A stretch of 64,000 nt of DNA from Andeanibacterium sp035497315 (GCA_035497315.1 DATJDU010000084.1:1-64000), one strand, 5' to 3'; positions 31,959 to 41,261 are shown, counted from the stretch's first letter. Numbers and translations are program-made. Notes: generated by a model from the letters alone, not told the origin.

Positions 31959-32584
31959 GGCTGCCACTCCAGGAAACGCCCCAGCAGGCCAAGGCCATAG
32001 GCCTGGCTCTTTTCGGGGTGGAACTGCACTCCCAGCAGATTGTCGCGCGCGACGGCAGCTACCAGCCCGCCGCCATGATCGGTCATCGCGGCGACATGCT
32101 GGCCGTCTTCCGGCACGAAATGATAGGAATGGAGGAAATAGGCCTCGCCCGGTTCGATCAGCTCCGACCCGTCGTGATGCGCGCTGCGAATCACGTCGTT
32201 CCAGCCCATATGCGGGATCTTGATCGCCGGATCGGTGCGCTCGATCGGGCGGACCTCGCCCTTGATCCAGCCAAGGCCGGGGCATTCGCCGAATTCCAGC
32301 CCGCGGCTGGCGAGCAGTTGCATTCCCACGCAAATACCAAGGAACGGCACGCCATCGCCCAGCACGCGATCCTCGATCGCGTCCACCAGCCCTTCGATGG
32401 AGGTCAGCCCTTCGAAACAGGCGCGGTAGGAGCCGACGCCCGGCAGAACGATGCGCTTCGCCATGCGGACCAGATCGGGGTCCGCCGTGACCATCACCGA
32501 TTCCGCCCCGGCGGCGAGCAGCGCGTTCTTCACCGAGTGGAGATTGCCGGCGCCGTAATCGATCAGCGCGATAGGCTCAGCCAC
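31955..32584 (-). CDS. hisH: Imidazole glycerol phosphate synthase glutaminase subunit HisH
   Basis: Encodes 209 aa from a GTG (V-A-E-P-I-A-L-I-D-Y-G-A-G-N-L) that overlaps the hisB stop by eight bases. The class I amidotransferase triad is visible: catalytic Cys in F-L-G-I-C-V-G-M-Q-L-L, and His and Glu in V-Q-F-H-P-E-K-S. HisH hydrolyses glutamine and channels ammonia to HisF. The length matches the family. The upstream in-frame start at 32662 is rejected because it lies within hisB. Confidence 0.95.
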   Translation of the reverse strand: MAEPIALIDYGAGNLHSVKNALLAAGAESVMVTADPDLVRMAKRIVLPGVGSYRACFEGLTSIEGLVDAIEDRVLGDGVPFLGICVGMQLLASRGLEFGECPGLGWIKGEVRPIERTDPAIKIPHMGWNDVIRSAHHDGSELIEPGEAYFLHSYHFVPEDGQHVAAMTDHGGGLVAAVARDNLLGVQFHPEKSQAYGLGLLGRFLEWQP

Positions 32585-33170
32585 CAAGCTGCCCCTTCGT
32601 GGAAGGGATCGCCCCGCCCTTGCGCGGATCGATCTCCACCGCCGCGCGCATCGCACGGGCAAGGCCCTTGAAGGTAGCCTCGCAGATGTGGTGGTTGTTC
32701 TGGCCGTAGAGCAGCTCGATATGGAGCGTAATGCCCAGCGTTTGCGCGATGGAGTGGAACCAGTGTTCCACCAGTTCCGTATCCAGTTCGCCCAGCTTTT
32801 CCTGCGTGAACTTCACATGCCACACGAAATAGGGGCGGCCGGAAATATCCAGCGCCACGCGCACCAAAGTCTCGTCCATCGGGGAATAGGCGGTGCCGTA
32901 GCGGCCAATCCCGCCCTTGTCGCCCAGCGCCTGGCCAATGGCCTGGCCGAGCGCGAGGGCCGAATCCTCGGTAGTGTGATGCTGGTCGACATGCAGGTCG
33001 CCCTTCACCTTCAACGTCACGTCGATCAGCGAATGACGGCTGAACTGTTCGATCATGTGATCGAGGAAACCGATGCCTGTGGAGACGTCATAAGCCCCCG
33101 TCCCGTCGAGGTTTACCTCCACGAGGATTTCGGTTTCCTTGGTGTTGCGTTCTATCCGAGCGGTGCGCAT
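32577..33170 (-). CDS. hisB: Imidazoleglycerol-phosphate dehydratase
   Basis: Encodes 197 aa, the monofunctional HisB form without the N-terminal phosphatase of E. coli. Repeated metal-binding motifs are clear: G-F-L-D-H-M-I-E-Q-F, D-Q-H-H-T-T-E-D, and the second-half W-H-V-K-F, V-E-H-W-F-H-S and N-N-H-H-I-C-E-A-T-F-K. It dehydrates IGP to imidazole acetol phosphate. It is the first gene of the leftward his cluster, and is divergent from sspB with about 95 bases for promoters. Confidence 0.97.
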   Translation of the reverse strand: MRTARIERNTKETEILVEVNLDGTGAYDVSTGIGFLDHMIEQFSRHSLIDVTLKVKGDLHVDQHHTTEDSALALGQAIGQALGDKGGIGRYGTAYSPMDETLVRVALDISGRPYFVWHVKFTQEKLGELDTELVEHWFHSIAQTLGITLHIELLYGQNNHHICEATFKGLARAMRAAVEIDPRKGGAIPSTKGQLGG

Positions 33171-33265
33171 GGCTCGCCTATAGGCCCGTGGGCACGGGAA
33201 TCAATCACCCGCGAGGCTTTCGAAACGGCTTGACCGGGCCGATTGCCGTCGCCACTTGTGCGCCC

Positions 33266-33766
33266 ATGAGCGACGATACGCCCGACAGCCTGATCCCTTA
33301 CGATGAAATCGTGCAGGAAGCCCTGCGCGCAGTGGTTGGCCGCGTGCTTGGAGAAGTGCAGGCAACCGGCGGAAATCTGCCGGGAACCCACCATTTCTAC
33401 ATCACCTTCAAGACCGGGGCGCCCGGCGTCTCGATCCCGGCGCATCTGCGCGAACGCTTCCCTGACGAGATGACCATCGTCCTCCAGAACAAATTCTGGG
33501 ACCTGCATGTGGACGAGGAAGGCTTCGGCGTGGGCCTCAGCTTCAATCAGGTTCCTGCCAAGCTGGAGATTCCCTTCTCCGCGATCACCGCCTTTGTGGA
33601 CCCGGCGGTCGATTTCGGCCTGCAGTTCCAGGCCGCCGTCGGCGATCTGGAGCCCGAGCCGCATGACGATGCGGAAAATGACTCGCCCGATGGCGATGGC
33701 AAGCCCACCGCGACGAGCGACGATGGCTCCAATGTCGTGACCGTGGATTTCGGCCGCAAGAAATAG
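33266..33766 (+). CDS. sspB: SspB-family protein, ClpXP proteolytic adaptor
   Basis: Encodes 166 aa of the alphaproteobacterial SspB family. The folded N-terminal domain (residues ~10-115) has P-Y-D-E-I-V-Q-E-A-L-R, H-F-Y-I-T-F-K-T-G-A-P-G-V, P-D-E-M-T-I-V-L-Q-N-K-F-W-D-L and A-F-V-D-P-A-V-D-F. An acidic disordered linker follows, and a short C-terminal tail ending N-V-V-T-V-D-F-G-R-K-K matches the ClpX-binding tail of SspB. It delivers ssrA-tagged proteins to ClpXP. The ATG at 33266 gives the normal family start. It is divergent from hisB. Confidence 0.9.
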   Translation: MSDDTPDSLIPYDEIVQEALRAVVGRVLGEVQATGGNLPGTHHFYITFKTGAPGVSIPAHLRERFPDEMTIVLQNKFWDLHVDEEGFGVGLSFNQVPAKLEIPFSAITAFVDPAVDFGLQFQAAVGDLEPEPHDDAENDSPDGDGKPTATSDDGSNVVTVDFGRKK

Positions 33767-33802
33767 CCCCGGCCCCAGGGTCGGCCAGCAGAAGGCAGGA
33801 TC

Positions 33803-34147
33803 ATGGCAAAGGCACCCGGCAGCAGATCGCCCGCTTCCGCCCTTGCGGGGCTGGCCATGCGTCAGGGCGCAAAGATCGCCCGCCGTTCGCTCGACAACAA
33901 GCTGCGCATCGGCGGCTATTCGCCCAGCGAGCTTGAGGGAATCGTATCCGGCAAGGGTTTTGTGGGCACCATGGCGGTGGCCGCCGTCACCCGGCTTGCC
34001 ACCCGCTCCGTCCCCGGCGCGCTGGTGGTGGGCGGCGGGCTGGTGGCCAAGGCCCTGTATGACCGGCGCCAGCGCGTGCGCGCGGCGGAGCAGCAGGCCA
34101 CCAGCGAACAGCCCGGCACCGAAAAGTCAGAGGAAAAGCGCGGCTGA
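33803..34147 (+). CDS. Small protein with hydrophobic segment, function unknown
   Basis: Encodes 114 aa: a basic N-terminus, a central region with G-Y-S-P-S-E-L-E-G-I-V-S-G-K-G-F, a moderately hydrophobic stretch (residues ~50-80, V-A-A-V-T-R-L-A-T-R-S-V-P-G-A-L-V-V-G-G-G) and a charged tail of E/K/R/Q. It may be a peripheral or single-helix membrane protein. No family is recognised. It sits 36 bases after sspB and 60 before gmk, in the same direction, so it may be co-transcribed with both. Confidence 0.6.
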   Translation: MAKAPGSRSPASALAGLAMRQGAKIARRSLDNKLRIGGYSPSELEGIVSGKGFVGTMAVAAVTRLATRSVPGALVVGGGLVAKALYDRRQRVRAAEQQATSEQPGTEKSEEKRG

Positions 34148-34207
34148 ACGCCCGCCTCCGGACAGGTCGGGCTTGATTCCACCCCGCCGCTTGCGGCAAC
34201 AGCGCGC

Positions 34208-34849
34208 ATGGCCAGCCAAGAAACCCTGCATCGCCGCGGCTTGATGTTCATCCTCTCCTCGCCCTCGGGCGCGGGAAAGACCACCATCGCCCGCAAGATT
34301 CTCGCGCAGGTCGCCGGCATTTCCATGTCGGTTTCCGTCACCACCCGCCCGATGCGCCCCGGCGAAGTGGACGGGAAGGACTATATCTTCGTGGACCGCC
34401 CCACTTTCGACCGGATGGTGGAAGAGGAGGAATTCCTCGAATGGGCGGAAGTCTTCGGCAATTGCTACGGAACACCCAAGGCCCAGATCAAGGCCGGCCT
34501 GCGCGCCGGGCAGGATTTCCTGTTCGATATCGACTGGCAAGGCACCCAGCAGCTTTATCAGCGCATGGAAGTGGACGTGGTCCGCGTATTCCTGCTGCCG
34601 CCGAGCATTGAGGAACTGGAAGACCGCCTGCGCTCGCGCGGGACCGATCCCGAAGAGGTGATCCAGGGCCGCATGGCCCGTGCCCGCAGCGAAATCAGCC
34701 ATTGGGACGGTTACGACTATGTCGTGATCAACGAGGATGTGGACACCTGCTTCCAAAAGGTCTGCGGCATCCTGGAAGCCGAACGGCTGAAGCGCATGCG
34801 CCAGACCGGCCTGATCGACTTCGTCCGCGGCCTGATGCGGGAGCCCTGA
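34208..34849 (+). CDS. gmk: Guanylate kinase
   Basis: Encodes 213 aa. The P-loop S-S-P-S-G-A-G-K-T-T is near the N-terminus, followed by the GMP-binding S-V-T-T-R-P-M-R-P-G-E-V-D-G-K-D-Y and F-L-E-W-A-E-V-F-G-N-C-Y-G-T, then D-I-D-W-Q-G and the lid R-L-R-S-R-G. It phosphorylates GMP to GDP, feeding GTP and (p)ppGpp pools. The length matches the family. It converges with the L,D-transpeptidase gene. Confidence 0.96.
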   Translation: MASQETLHRRGLMFILSSPSGAGKTTIARKILAQVAGISMSVSVTTRPMRPGEVDGKDYIFVDRPTFDRMVEEEEFLEWAEVFGNCYGTPKAQIKAGLRAGQDFLFDIDWQGTQQLYQRMEVDVVRVFLLPPSIEELEDRLRSRGTDPEEVIQGRMARARSEISHWDGYDYVVINEDVDTCFQKVCGILEAERLKRMRQTGLIDFVRGLMREP

Positions 34850-34930
34850 CGGGCCGGTTCCTGCTGCCCCTCAAATGTCCCTGCCTCCAAGCACTGCCCC
34901 CCGGGGAGCAAGCCCCGCCCGGAGCAGTCC

Positions 34931-36268
34931 TCAGATCTGCAGATCGTCGACGATCTCGACCACTTCCTCATCCGTCTTGCGGGCACGGTTGGCTTCGCGA
35001 GGTTTTTCGAAGCTGGCCAGCACCGGCGCATCGCGATCGTAAATGTCCTTGAAGGTAGTCAGTTCGCCATTGATGTCACGGCCCATGGTGAAATAGGTGA
35101 TATAGACCGGGAAGGTCTTCTGCAGCGGCACCTTGGTGTATTTGCCGGACACGGAGAAGGCCACAGCCTCTTCCTTCGTCGCCCCCTTGCCCAGGATCGC
35201 CATGGTCATTGCCAGCACCTGTGCATCCTGCGTCCGGATGCAGCCATGGCTGAGCGCCCGATTGTCCTGATCGAACAAATGGCGCGCAGGCGTATCATGC
35301 AGGAAGATCGCATGCTCGTTGGGCATGTCGAGCTTCATCAGGCCCAGTGAATTGTTCTTGCCGGGCTGCTGCACCACATTGATGAAGCCGTTGGCCCCCT
35401 TGGTGACGGCGTAACCCTGCGCCCGTGCCGAAGCCGGATTGGCAAGCAGGCGCGCGCCCAGCCCTTCACCCTTCACGATGCTCTGCGGCACGGTCCAGGT
35501 GGGGTTGAAGATCACGCCTTCCACGATCTCTGCCAGCTGCGGGGTGGCCGTCCTGCCCGGCTTGCCCACAATGGTCTTGTAGCTGCGGATGATCCTGTTG
35601 TTCACCGTCAGCCGCAATTGATATTCGGGCACATTGGTGAGCAGATATTGCGAACCCAGATCGCGCGCCAGCCAGCGCCAGCGATCCATATTGGCGCGGA
35701 TCAGCGCGATGCGCGCCTTGTTGGCCTTGGGCGTTTCAGCCAGCGCCTCCTTGAGCGCGGCGTAGTCCGGCACGGTCGGTGCTAGCTTTGCGACAACGCC
35801 CGCGATATCCTGGCTGGTGAGAGCCTCCGCCATCACCAGCCGAGTGGGCAGCAGATCGGGATCGGGATCGACCACGAACCATTGCTTGCGCGCCTCCATC
35901 GGTGTGCGCCCGTCGCGCAGATCCTCGATCAGCCAGGAAAAGCTGCGAGTGGCCTGCTGGTCCAGCCCGTCGCCTTCACCCTCCGCAATCGCGGCAGCGA
36001 GCGCCTGCATCTGGTAATCGGCGGAATCGAGCCCTTCCGAACCGATCCCCTCGATCACCGAGAGCAGCGCATCGGCATCCGCCGTGCTCCACTTCATCGG
36101 CATATCCGCAACGGAAACGGCAGGGGGAGCGGCAACCGGGGCAATGGCAGGCTCCGCAGCCGGGGCGGGCTGCAGCGGCGCATCTGTGCCCGGCTGTGCG
36201 GCCACGACAGCCGGAACCGCCAGTGCCGCAATACCCACAAGAACGCGCCTACGCATCGAAACCGTCAT
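34931..36268 (-). CDS. L,D-transpeptidase (YcbB/LdtD-like), periplasmic
   Basis: Encodes 445 aa. A signal peptide (R-R-R-V-L-V-G-I-A-A-L-A-V-P-A-V-V-A-A) directs export. The N-terminal half is a scaffold region typical of the YcbB class, and the C-terminal YkuD catalytic domain carries the family motif with nucleophile Cys, L-S-H-G-C-I-R-T-Q-D-A. Upstream of it, H-D-T-P-A-R-H-L-F supplies a conserved His. These enzymes make 3-3 cross-links in peptidoglycan or attach proteins to it. The start may also be the ATG four codons in (M-R-R-R). The gene is divergent from a DMT transporter. Confidence 0.9.
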   Translation of the reverse strand: MTVSMRRRVLVGIAALAVPAVVAAQPGTDAPLQPAPAAEPAIAPVAAPPAVSVADMPMKWSTADADALLSVIEGIGSEGLDSADYQMQALAAAIAEGEGDGLDQQATRSFSWLIEDLRDGRTPMEARKQWFVVDPDPDLLPTRLVMAEALTSQDIAGVVAKLAPTVPDYAALKEALAETPKANKARIALIRANMDRWRWLARDLGSQYLLTNVPEYQLRLTVNNRIIRSYKTIVGKPGRTATPQLAEIVEGVIFNPTWTVPQSIVKGEGLGARLLANPASARAQGYAVTKGANGFINVVQQPGKNNSLGLMKLDMPNEHAIFLHDTPARHLFDQDNRALSHGCIRTQDAQVLAMTMAILGKGATKEEAVAFSVSGKYTKVPLQKTFPVYITYFTMGRDINGELTTFKDIYDRDAPVLASFEKPREANRARKTDEEVVEIVDDLQI

Positions 36269-36361
36269 CTTGATCTAGCCCTGTCAGCGGCGCGGACCCG
36301 GGTCTGCGCCATGTGTCATGATATTTCAGTCATGCATCCAACAAAAGCGCTGTCTGCACAA

Positions 36362-36378
36362 TTAACCGGCAAATTAAC
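36362..36378. promoter_or_regulatory. CtrA-like TTAA pair in a divergent promoter region
   Basis: TTAACC occurs twice in a 12-base tandem (ATTAACCGGCAA, ATTAACCAGCAA), with TTAA at 36362 and 36374. CtrA sites have TTAA-N7-TTAAC; here the spacing is one base longer. It lies between the divergent L,D-transpeptidase and DMT transporter genes. A CtrA link is only suggestive. Confidence 0.25.
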
Positions 36379-36428
36379 CAGCAAATCGGCGTGACCTGGC
36401 CTTTGCGCGAGCCTATGCCGCGCGGGCC

Positions 36429-37337
36429 ATGACCACCATCGCCCTGCCAAGGCATTCCATCGCGCCCTTCGTGGCGATCGCGGTGTCCATCGCCCTTTAC
36501 TCGGTGATGGACGGGGCAATGAAATTCGCCTCGCTGGCGCTGGGTGCCTATAGCGCAACATTCTGGCGAAATGCGCTGGGCGTGGGGATCGTCCTGCCAC
36601 TGTGGCTGCGTGAAGGGCTGCATGGGGGCCGGCGCTGGCCGCAATGGCCGCAGATGAAGCTCCATGTGATCCGGGGCACCGTCTCGGCGGGCGTGGGAAC
36701 GACATTCTTCTACGGCCTCGTCCGCCTGCCCATGGCCGAGGCGATTGCCATTTCCTTCATCGCCCCGCTGATCGCGCTGTTTCTTGCCGCGCTGCTGCTC
36801 AAAGAAAAGGTCGGGCGGCAAGCCGTGGGCGCGTCCCTGCTGGGGTTGGCCGGCGTGCTGGTGATCGCGCTAGGCCGCACGGGCGAAGCGGGCGGCCATC
36901 CGGAGGCCGGACTGGGCGTGGCTGCAGTGCTCGTCTCGGCCTGCCTCTATGCCTGGAACCTCATCCTTCAGCGTAAGCAGGCGCTACTGGCCAAGCCCGC
37001 CGAAGTCGCCCTGTTCCAGAGCGCTGTCGCCACGCTTGTCCTGCTGCTGGCAGCGCCCTGGATGCTGGTATTGCCCGATACCCATTCCTGGGCCAGCGTT
37101 GGCGCAGGCGCCATACTGGCGGTGATGGCCCTGATGCTGGGCAGTTGGGCTTATGGCCGCGCGGAAACCCAGGCGCTGGTGCCTTATGAATATACTGCCT
37201 TTTTGTGGGCGGCCCTGTTCGGCTGGATCGCCTTTGCCGAAGCCGTGACTCTGCCCACAGCGCTGGGTTCCGTGCTGATCGTGGCAGGCTGCTGGATCGC
37301 AGCACCAAGAAAACGCACCGAACAGACCGTGCTTTAA
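36429..37337 (+). CDS. DMT-superfamily (EamA) transporter
   Basis: Encodes 302 aa with ten transmembrane helices in two EamA repeats. The first repeat includes the conserved F-W-R-N-A-L-G-V and P-M-A-E-A-I-A-I-S-F-I-A-P-L-I-A; the second ends A-L-V-P-Y-E-Y-T-A-F-L-W-A-A-L-F-G-W, a strong family signature. Members export or import metabolites such as amino acids, nucleotides or S-adenosylmethionine. The substrate is not deducible. It is divergent from the L,D-transpeptidase and converges with a short membrane-protein gene. Confidence 0.9.
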   Translation: MTTIALPRHSIAPFVAIAVSIALYSVMDGAMKFASLALGAYSATFWRNALGVGIVLPLWLREGLHGGRRWPQWPQMKLHVIRGTVSAGVGTTFFYGLVRLPMAEAIAISFIAPLIALFLAALLLKEKVGRQAVGASLLGLAGVLVIALGRTGEAGGHPEAGLGVAAVLVSACLYAWNLILQRKQALLAKPAEVALFQSAVATLVLLLAAPWMLVLPDTHSWASVGAGAILAVMALMLGSWAYGRAETQALVPYEYTAFLWAALFGWIAFAEAVTLPTALGSVLIVAGCWIAAPRKRTEQTVL

Positions 37338-37346
37338 GGCGGCCCT

Positions 37347-37529
37347 CTAGGGGGCGTTCATCCCGATATCCGATGACGAGGGCGACTGGGCCTGGGGCTC
37401 CTCCGCCTTAAACAGGTCCAGCAGGAAACCCAGCCCGGCCCCCGCACAGGCGGCAGCGACCAGGGCCAGCGCCATGGCCAGCACGCGCAGCGGCTCAGCA
37501 CTGCGATTGGGGTTGCCGATTCCGTTCAT
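37347..37529 (-). CDS. Small single-helix membrane protein, function unknown
   Basis: Encodes 60 aa with one hydrophobic helix (residues ~15-40, R-V-L-A-M-A-L-A-L-V-A-A-A-C-A-G-A-G-L-G-F-L-L) and a short polar tail rich in Ser/Pro/Glu. The ATG at 37529 (M-N-G-I-G-N-P-N-R) is preferred. No family is recognised. It converges with the DMT transporter and lies divergent from acnA, so it could be real, but supporting evidence is limited to layout and composition. Confidence 0.45.
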   Translation of the reverse strand: MNGIGNPNRSAEPLRVLAMALALVAAACAGAGLGFLLDLFKAEEPQAQSPSSSDIGMNAP

Positions 37530-37731
37530 AACTGGCCGATAGCGCGCCTGCGGCCCCGCGCCAACGATTCGCCAGAGGGCACGAAAAAGGGCGCCCGCAG
37601 TGACCAATTTGCGGGCCGCAACCCTTGACCTTCAAGGGCAAAACGCGCAGGTGCCGGGCGACTCCTGCTCCTTCGCAGTTGCAGCGACGGGATGGGCTCC
37701 GCAATTCGGAAATAAGAGGACGGCGCAACAG

Positions 37732-40416
37732 ATGACCCAGGTCGGCAAGAACTCGCTCGGCACCCGCAGCACCCTCAATGTAGCAGGCAAGGAATACGCC
37801 TATTACTCCCTCAAGAAGGCAGCGGAAAAGATCGGCGACGTCAGCCGCCTGCCTTTCTCGATGAAAGTGCTGCTGGAAAACCTGCTGCGCTTCGAGGATG
37901 ACGGTTTCACCGTTTCCACCGCCGACGTCCAGGCGATTGCAGACTGGCAGAAGAACCCCGTAACCGGCGCGGAAATCCAGTATCGCCCGGCCCGCGTGCT
38001 GTTGCAGGATTTCACCGGCGTGCCCTGCGTGGTCGACCTTGCCGCCATGCGCGACGCGATCGCGAAGCTGGGCGGGGACACCAGCAAGATCAACCCGCTG
38101 GTGCCGGTCAACCTCGTGATCGACCACTCGGTGATGGTGGACGAATTCGGTCACCCCAAGGCCTTCGAAGAGAACATGGAAATCGAATATGAGCGCAATA
38201 TGGAGCGCTATGATTTCCTCAAATGGGGCTCCAAGTCGCTCACCAATTTCTATGCCGTGCCCCCGGGCACCGGCATTTGCCATCAGGTGAATCTGGAAAA
38301 CATCGCCAGGGCGGTGTGGTCCAGCGTGGACCAGAATGGCGAACTGGTCGCCTATCCCGACACTTGCGTCGGCACAGACAGCCACACCACCATGGTCAAT
38401 GGCCTGGGTGTGCTGGGCTGGGGCGTTGGCGGCATCGAAGCCGAGGCCGCAATGCTGGGTCAGCCGGTCTCCATGCTGATCCCCGAAGTAGTGGGCTTCA
38501 AATTCACCGGCGAACTCAAGGAAGGCGTCACCGCGACCGATCTGGTGCTGACCTGCACTTCCATGCTGCGCAAGCATGGCGTGGTTGGCCGCTTCGTCGA
38601 ATATTTCGGCCCTGGTCTTGCCTCGCTCACCCTGGCCGACCGCGCGACGCTGGCCAATATGGCACCCGAATATGGCGCGACCTGCGGCTTCTTCGGCATT
38701 GACGACAAGACGCTGGACTATCTGCGCCTCACCGGCCGCGAGGAAGATCAGATCGCTCTCGTCGAAGCCTATGCCCGCGAACAGGGCTTCTGGATGGAGC
38801 CCGGCGCCACCGATCCGGTGTTCACCTCCACGCTGGAACTTGACCTTTCAACCGTGGTCCCCTCGCTTGCCGGTCCGAAGCGCCCGCAGGACTGGGTCGC
38901 CCTTCCCGACGTGGACGACGTGTTCAACAAGGACATGGCCGACACCTACAAGAAGGCCGCCATCCGCGTTCCGGTGGAAGGCAAGGATTTCGACGTGGGC
39001 GATGGCGACGTGATGATCGCCGCGATCACCAGCTGCACCAACACTTCCAATCCAGGCGTGATGGTCGCCGCTGGCCTTGTTGCCAAGAAGGCAGACGAAT
39101 TCGGCCTCAAGCCCAAGCCCTGGGTCAAGACCAGCCTCGCCCCGGGGTCGCAGGTCGTCACAGACTATTTCGAGAAGGCAGGCCTTCAGTCGCATCTCGA
39201 CAATATCGGCTTCAACCTGGTGGGCTACGGCTGCACTACCTGCATCGGCAATTCGGGCCCGCTGGCCGAACCGATCAGCAAGGCAATCAACGAAAACGGC
39301 CTGGTCGCCGCCGCTGTGATTTCGGGCAACCGCAATTTCGAAGGCCGCGTCAGCCCCGATGTGCGCGCCAACTTCCTCGCTTCACCTCCGCTGGTTGTCG
39401 CCTACGCATTGAAGGGCACTGTGGTGGAAGATTTCATCTCCACCCCGATCGGCACAGCGACGAAGGGGGGCAAGGAAGGCCAGCCCGTATTCCTCAAGGA
39501 CATCTGGCCGACCAATCAGGAAGTCTATGACACCATGGCGAGCTGCATGAATCGCGCCATGTTCCAGGCCCGCTATGCCGACGTCTACAAGGGCGACAAG
39601 CACTGGCAGGCGATCAACGTGACGGGTTCGGAAACCTACTCCTGGCGCAGCGGTTCGACCTACATCGCCAACCCGCCCTATTTCGAGGGCATGACCATGA
39701 CCCCGGCCCCGGTTTCCGACATCGTCGAAGCCAGGCCGCTGCTGATCCTGGGCGATTCGATCACCACCGACCACATTAGCCCGGCCGGCTCGATCAAGGC
39801 TGACAGCCCGGCCGGCAAGTGGCTGATGGACCACCAGGTCGCCAAGGCGGACTTCAACTCCTATGGCGCGCGGCGTGGCCATCATGACGTGATGATGCGC
39901 GGCACTTTCGCCAATATCCGCATCAGGAACGAGATGGTACCCGGCATCGAAGGCGGCATGAGCCGCTATGGCGCAGAGGTCCTGCCGGTTTACGATGTGG
40001 CGATGAAGCACAAGGCCGAAGGCACGCCGATGGTGGTGGTCGCCGGCAAGGAATATGGCACCGGCTCCAGCCGGGACTGGGCGGCCAAGGGCACCAATTT
40101 GCTGGGTGTGCGCGCAGTGATCGTGGAAAGCTTCGAGCGCATCCACCGTTCCAACCTCGTTGGCATGGGGGTGCTGCCGTTGCAGTTCAAGGAGGGCGAT
40201 AGCCGCACCTCGCTGGGCCTCGACGGCGATTGCAGTTTCACCATTCGCGGCGTTGCCGACCTCAAGCCTCAGCAGGACGTCGAGGTCGAAGTGACACGGG
40301 CCGATGGTTCAGTCTTCTCCTTCACTGCTCTGTGCCGCATCGATACGGCCAATGAAGTGGAATACTTCATGAATGGCGGCATCCTGCAATATGTGCTGCG
40401 CAAATTGGCGGCCTGA
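37732..40416 (+). CDS. acnA: Aconitate hydratase A
   Basis: Encodes 894 aa, matching AcnA/IRP-type aconitases. The three [4Fe-4S] cluster cysteines are in I-T-S-C-T-N-T-S and G-Y-G-C-T-T-C-I-G-N-S-G. Other motifs are D-S-H-T-T-M-V-N-G-L-G-V-L-G-W-G-V-G-G-I-E-A-E in the N-terminal half and the swivel-domain K-E-Y-G-T-G-S-S-R-D-W-A-A-K-G in the C-terminal part. It interconverts citrate and isocitrate in the TCA cycle. The ATG at 37732 (M-T-Q-V-G-K-N-S) gives the usual start; an in-frame ATG-like codon 132 bases upstream reads through non-homologous sequence. A strong terminator follows. Confidence 0.97.
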   Translation: MTQVGKNSLGTRSTLNVAGKEYAYYSLKKAAEKIGDVSRLPFSMKVLLENLLRFEDDGFTVSTADVQAIADWQKNPVTGAEIQYRPARVLLQDFTGVPCVVDLAAMRDAIAKLGGDTSKINPLVPVNLVIDHSVMVDEFGHPKAFEENMEIEYERNMERYDFLKWGSKSLTNFYAVPPGTGICHQVNLENIARAVWSSVDQNGELVAYPDTCVGTDSHTTMVNGLGVLGWGVGGIEAEAAMLGQPVSMLIPEVVGFKFTGELKEGVTATDLVLTCTSMLRKHGVVGRFVEYFGPGLASLTLADRATLANMAPEYGATCGFFGIDDKTLDYLRLTGREEDQIALVEAYAREQGFWMEPGATDPVFTSTLELDLSTVVPSLAGPKRPQDWVALPDVDDVFNKDMADTYKKAAIRVPVEGKDFDVGDGDVMIAAITSCTNTSNPGVMVAAGLVAKKADEFGLKPKPWVKTSLAPGSQVVTDYFEKAGLQSHLDNIGFNLVGYGCTTCIGNSGPLAEPISKAINENGLVAAAVISGNRNFEGRVSPDVRANFLASPPLVVAYALKGTVVEDFISTPIGTATKGGKEGQPVFLKDIWPTNQEVYDTMASCMNRAMFQARYADVYKGDKHWQAINVTGSETYSWRSGSTYIANPPYFEGMTMTPAPVSDIVEARPLLILGDSITTDHISPAGSIKADSPAGKWLMDHQVAKADFNSYGARRGHHDVMMRGTFANIRIRNEMVPGIEGGMSRYGAEVLPVYDVAMKHKAEGTPMVVVAGKEYGTGSSRDWAAKGTNLLGVRAVIVESFERIHRSNLVGMGVLPLQFKEGDSRTSLGLDGDCSFTIRGVADLKPQQDVEVEVTRADGSVFSFTALCRIDTANEVEYFMNGGILQYVLRKLAA

Positions 40417-40446
40417 TCCCGCAAGCACTAGCACATAGGCAAAAAC

Positions 40447-40480
40447 GAAAAGGCCCCGCAGCGCTGCGGGGCCTTTTTCG
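40447..40480 (+). terminator. Rho-independent terminator of acnA
   Basis: AAAAGGCCCCGCAGC / GCTGCGGGGCCTTTTT forms an almost perfectly palindromic hairpin flanked by A and T runs, 30 bases after the acnA stop. The symmetry means that it could also act on transcription from the other strand. Confidence 0.92.
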
Positions 40481-40706
40481 TTGGAACGCCATCCTGTGTC
40501 GGGCTCACGCAACCAATTGTCCCAATTCGGCCCCGCCTTCGCCAAGTTGATCCAGGTCAATGGCGGACCAAGTCAACTAAGCCATCACCCCCGTTGGATG
40601 GGATGAACCCTGCCGTCCCCTTGGACGGTGCGGGATTCGAACACAGGAACAGCCGGACAGGGTCGCGCCGCCATGCGTCTGCCGGGTACAGGGGAGGCTA
40701 TAACCC

Positions 40707-41249
40707 ATGTCGATTGGCGAATTTCTATTCCAGATGACGGAGGCGATCAGACAGACGCCGATCGTCGAATTCTCGCTATGGGTCTCCGATTGGCCCTTCG
40801 CGCTCTGGCTTCAGAGCACCTTCATCGCGATTCCGGGCTTCCAGACGCTGCATATCCTGGCAATCGCGGTGCTTTTCGGCTCCACACTGATGCTCAATCT
40901 CAGGGTGCTGGGCGTAAACGGCAAGGACCAGACGCTCACCCAGACATTCCGGCGCTATCAGCCCTGGATCAAGGGCGGCGCGCTGGTGCTGATTACAACA
41001 GGCATCATCCTGCTGATCAGCGAGCCGGTGCGCAACATGGTCAACCCGATCTTCTGGATCAAGATGGTGGCCCTTGCGGTGACGATCATCGTCAGCCTCT
41101 GGTATCAGGCGGCCGTTCGCAGTCGGATGGACCAGTGGGACGTTTCACCCGATGGTCAGGGATCGATCAAGGTCGGCGCAGTTGCGCTCATCATCCTGTG
41201 GATGGTCGTCATGATCGGCGGCCGCTGGATCGCCTACGCGCCGGTCTGA
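40707..41249 (+). CDS. DUF6644-like four-helix membrane protein (copy 1)
   Basis: Encodes 180 aa with about four transmembrane helices. The segment F-Q-T-L-H-I-L-A-I-A-V-L-F-G-S-T-L-M-L-N-L-R-V-L-G is the characteristic part of a membrane-protein family that I associate with DUF6644. A helix with W-I-K-G-G-A-L-V-L-I-T-T-G-I-I-L-L-I-S-E-P follows. The conserved His in the T-L-H motif and the aligned helices recall small cytochrome-like proteins, but no heme site is proven. It is the first of two tandem paralogues, 12 bases apart. Confidence 0.7.
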   Translation: MSIGEFLFQMTEAIRQTPIVEFSLWVSDWPFALWLQSTFIAIPGFQTLHILAIAVLFGSTLMLNLRVLGVNGKDQTLTQTFRRYQPWIKGGALVLITTGIILLISEPVRNMVNPIFWIKMVALAVTIIVSLWYQAAVRSRMDQWDVSPDGQGSIKVGAVALIILWMVVMIGGRWIAYAPV

Positions 41250-41261
41250 GGGGAAAGAACA

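Noticed and set aside
37600..37731. 44-codon N-terminal extension of aconitase
   Set aside because: The residues do not resemble aconitases, and the ATG at 37732 gives the family start.
40633..40642. GGATTCGAAC, resembling a minus-strand tRNA T-loop
   Set aside because: Neighbouring bases do not form a T-stem or any other tRNA arm, so it is likely chance.
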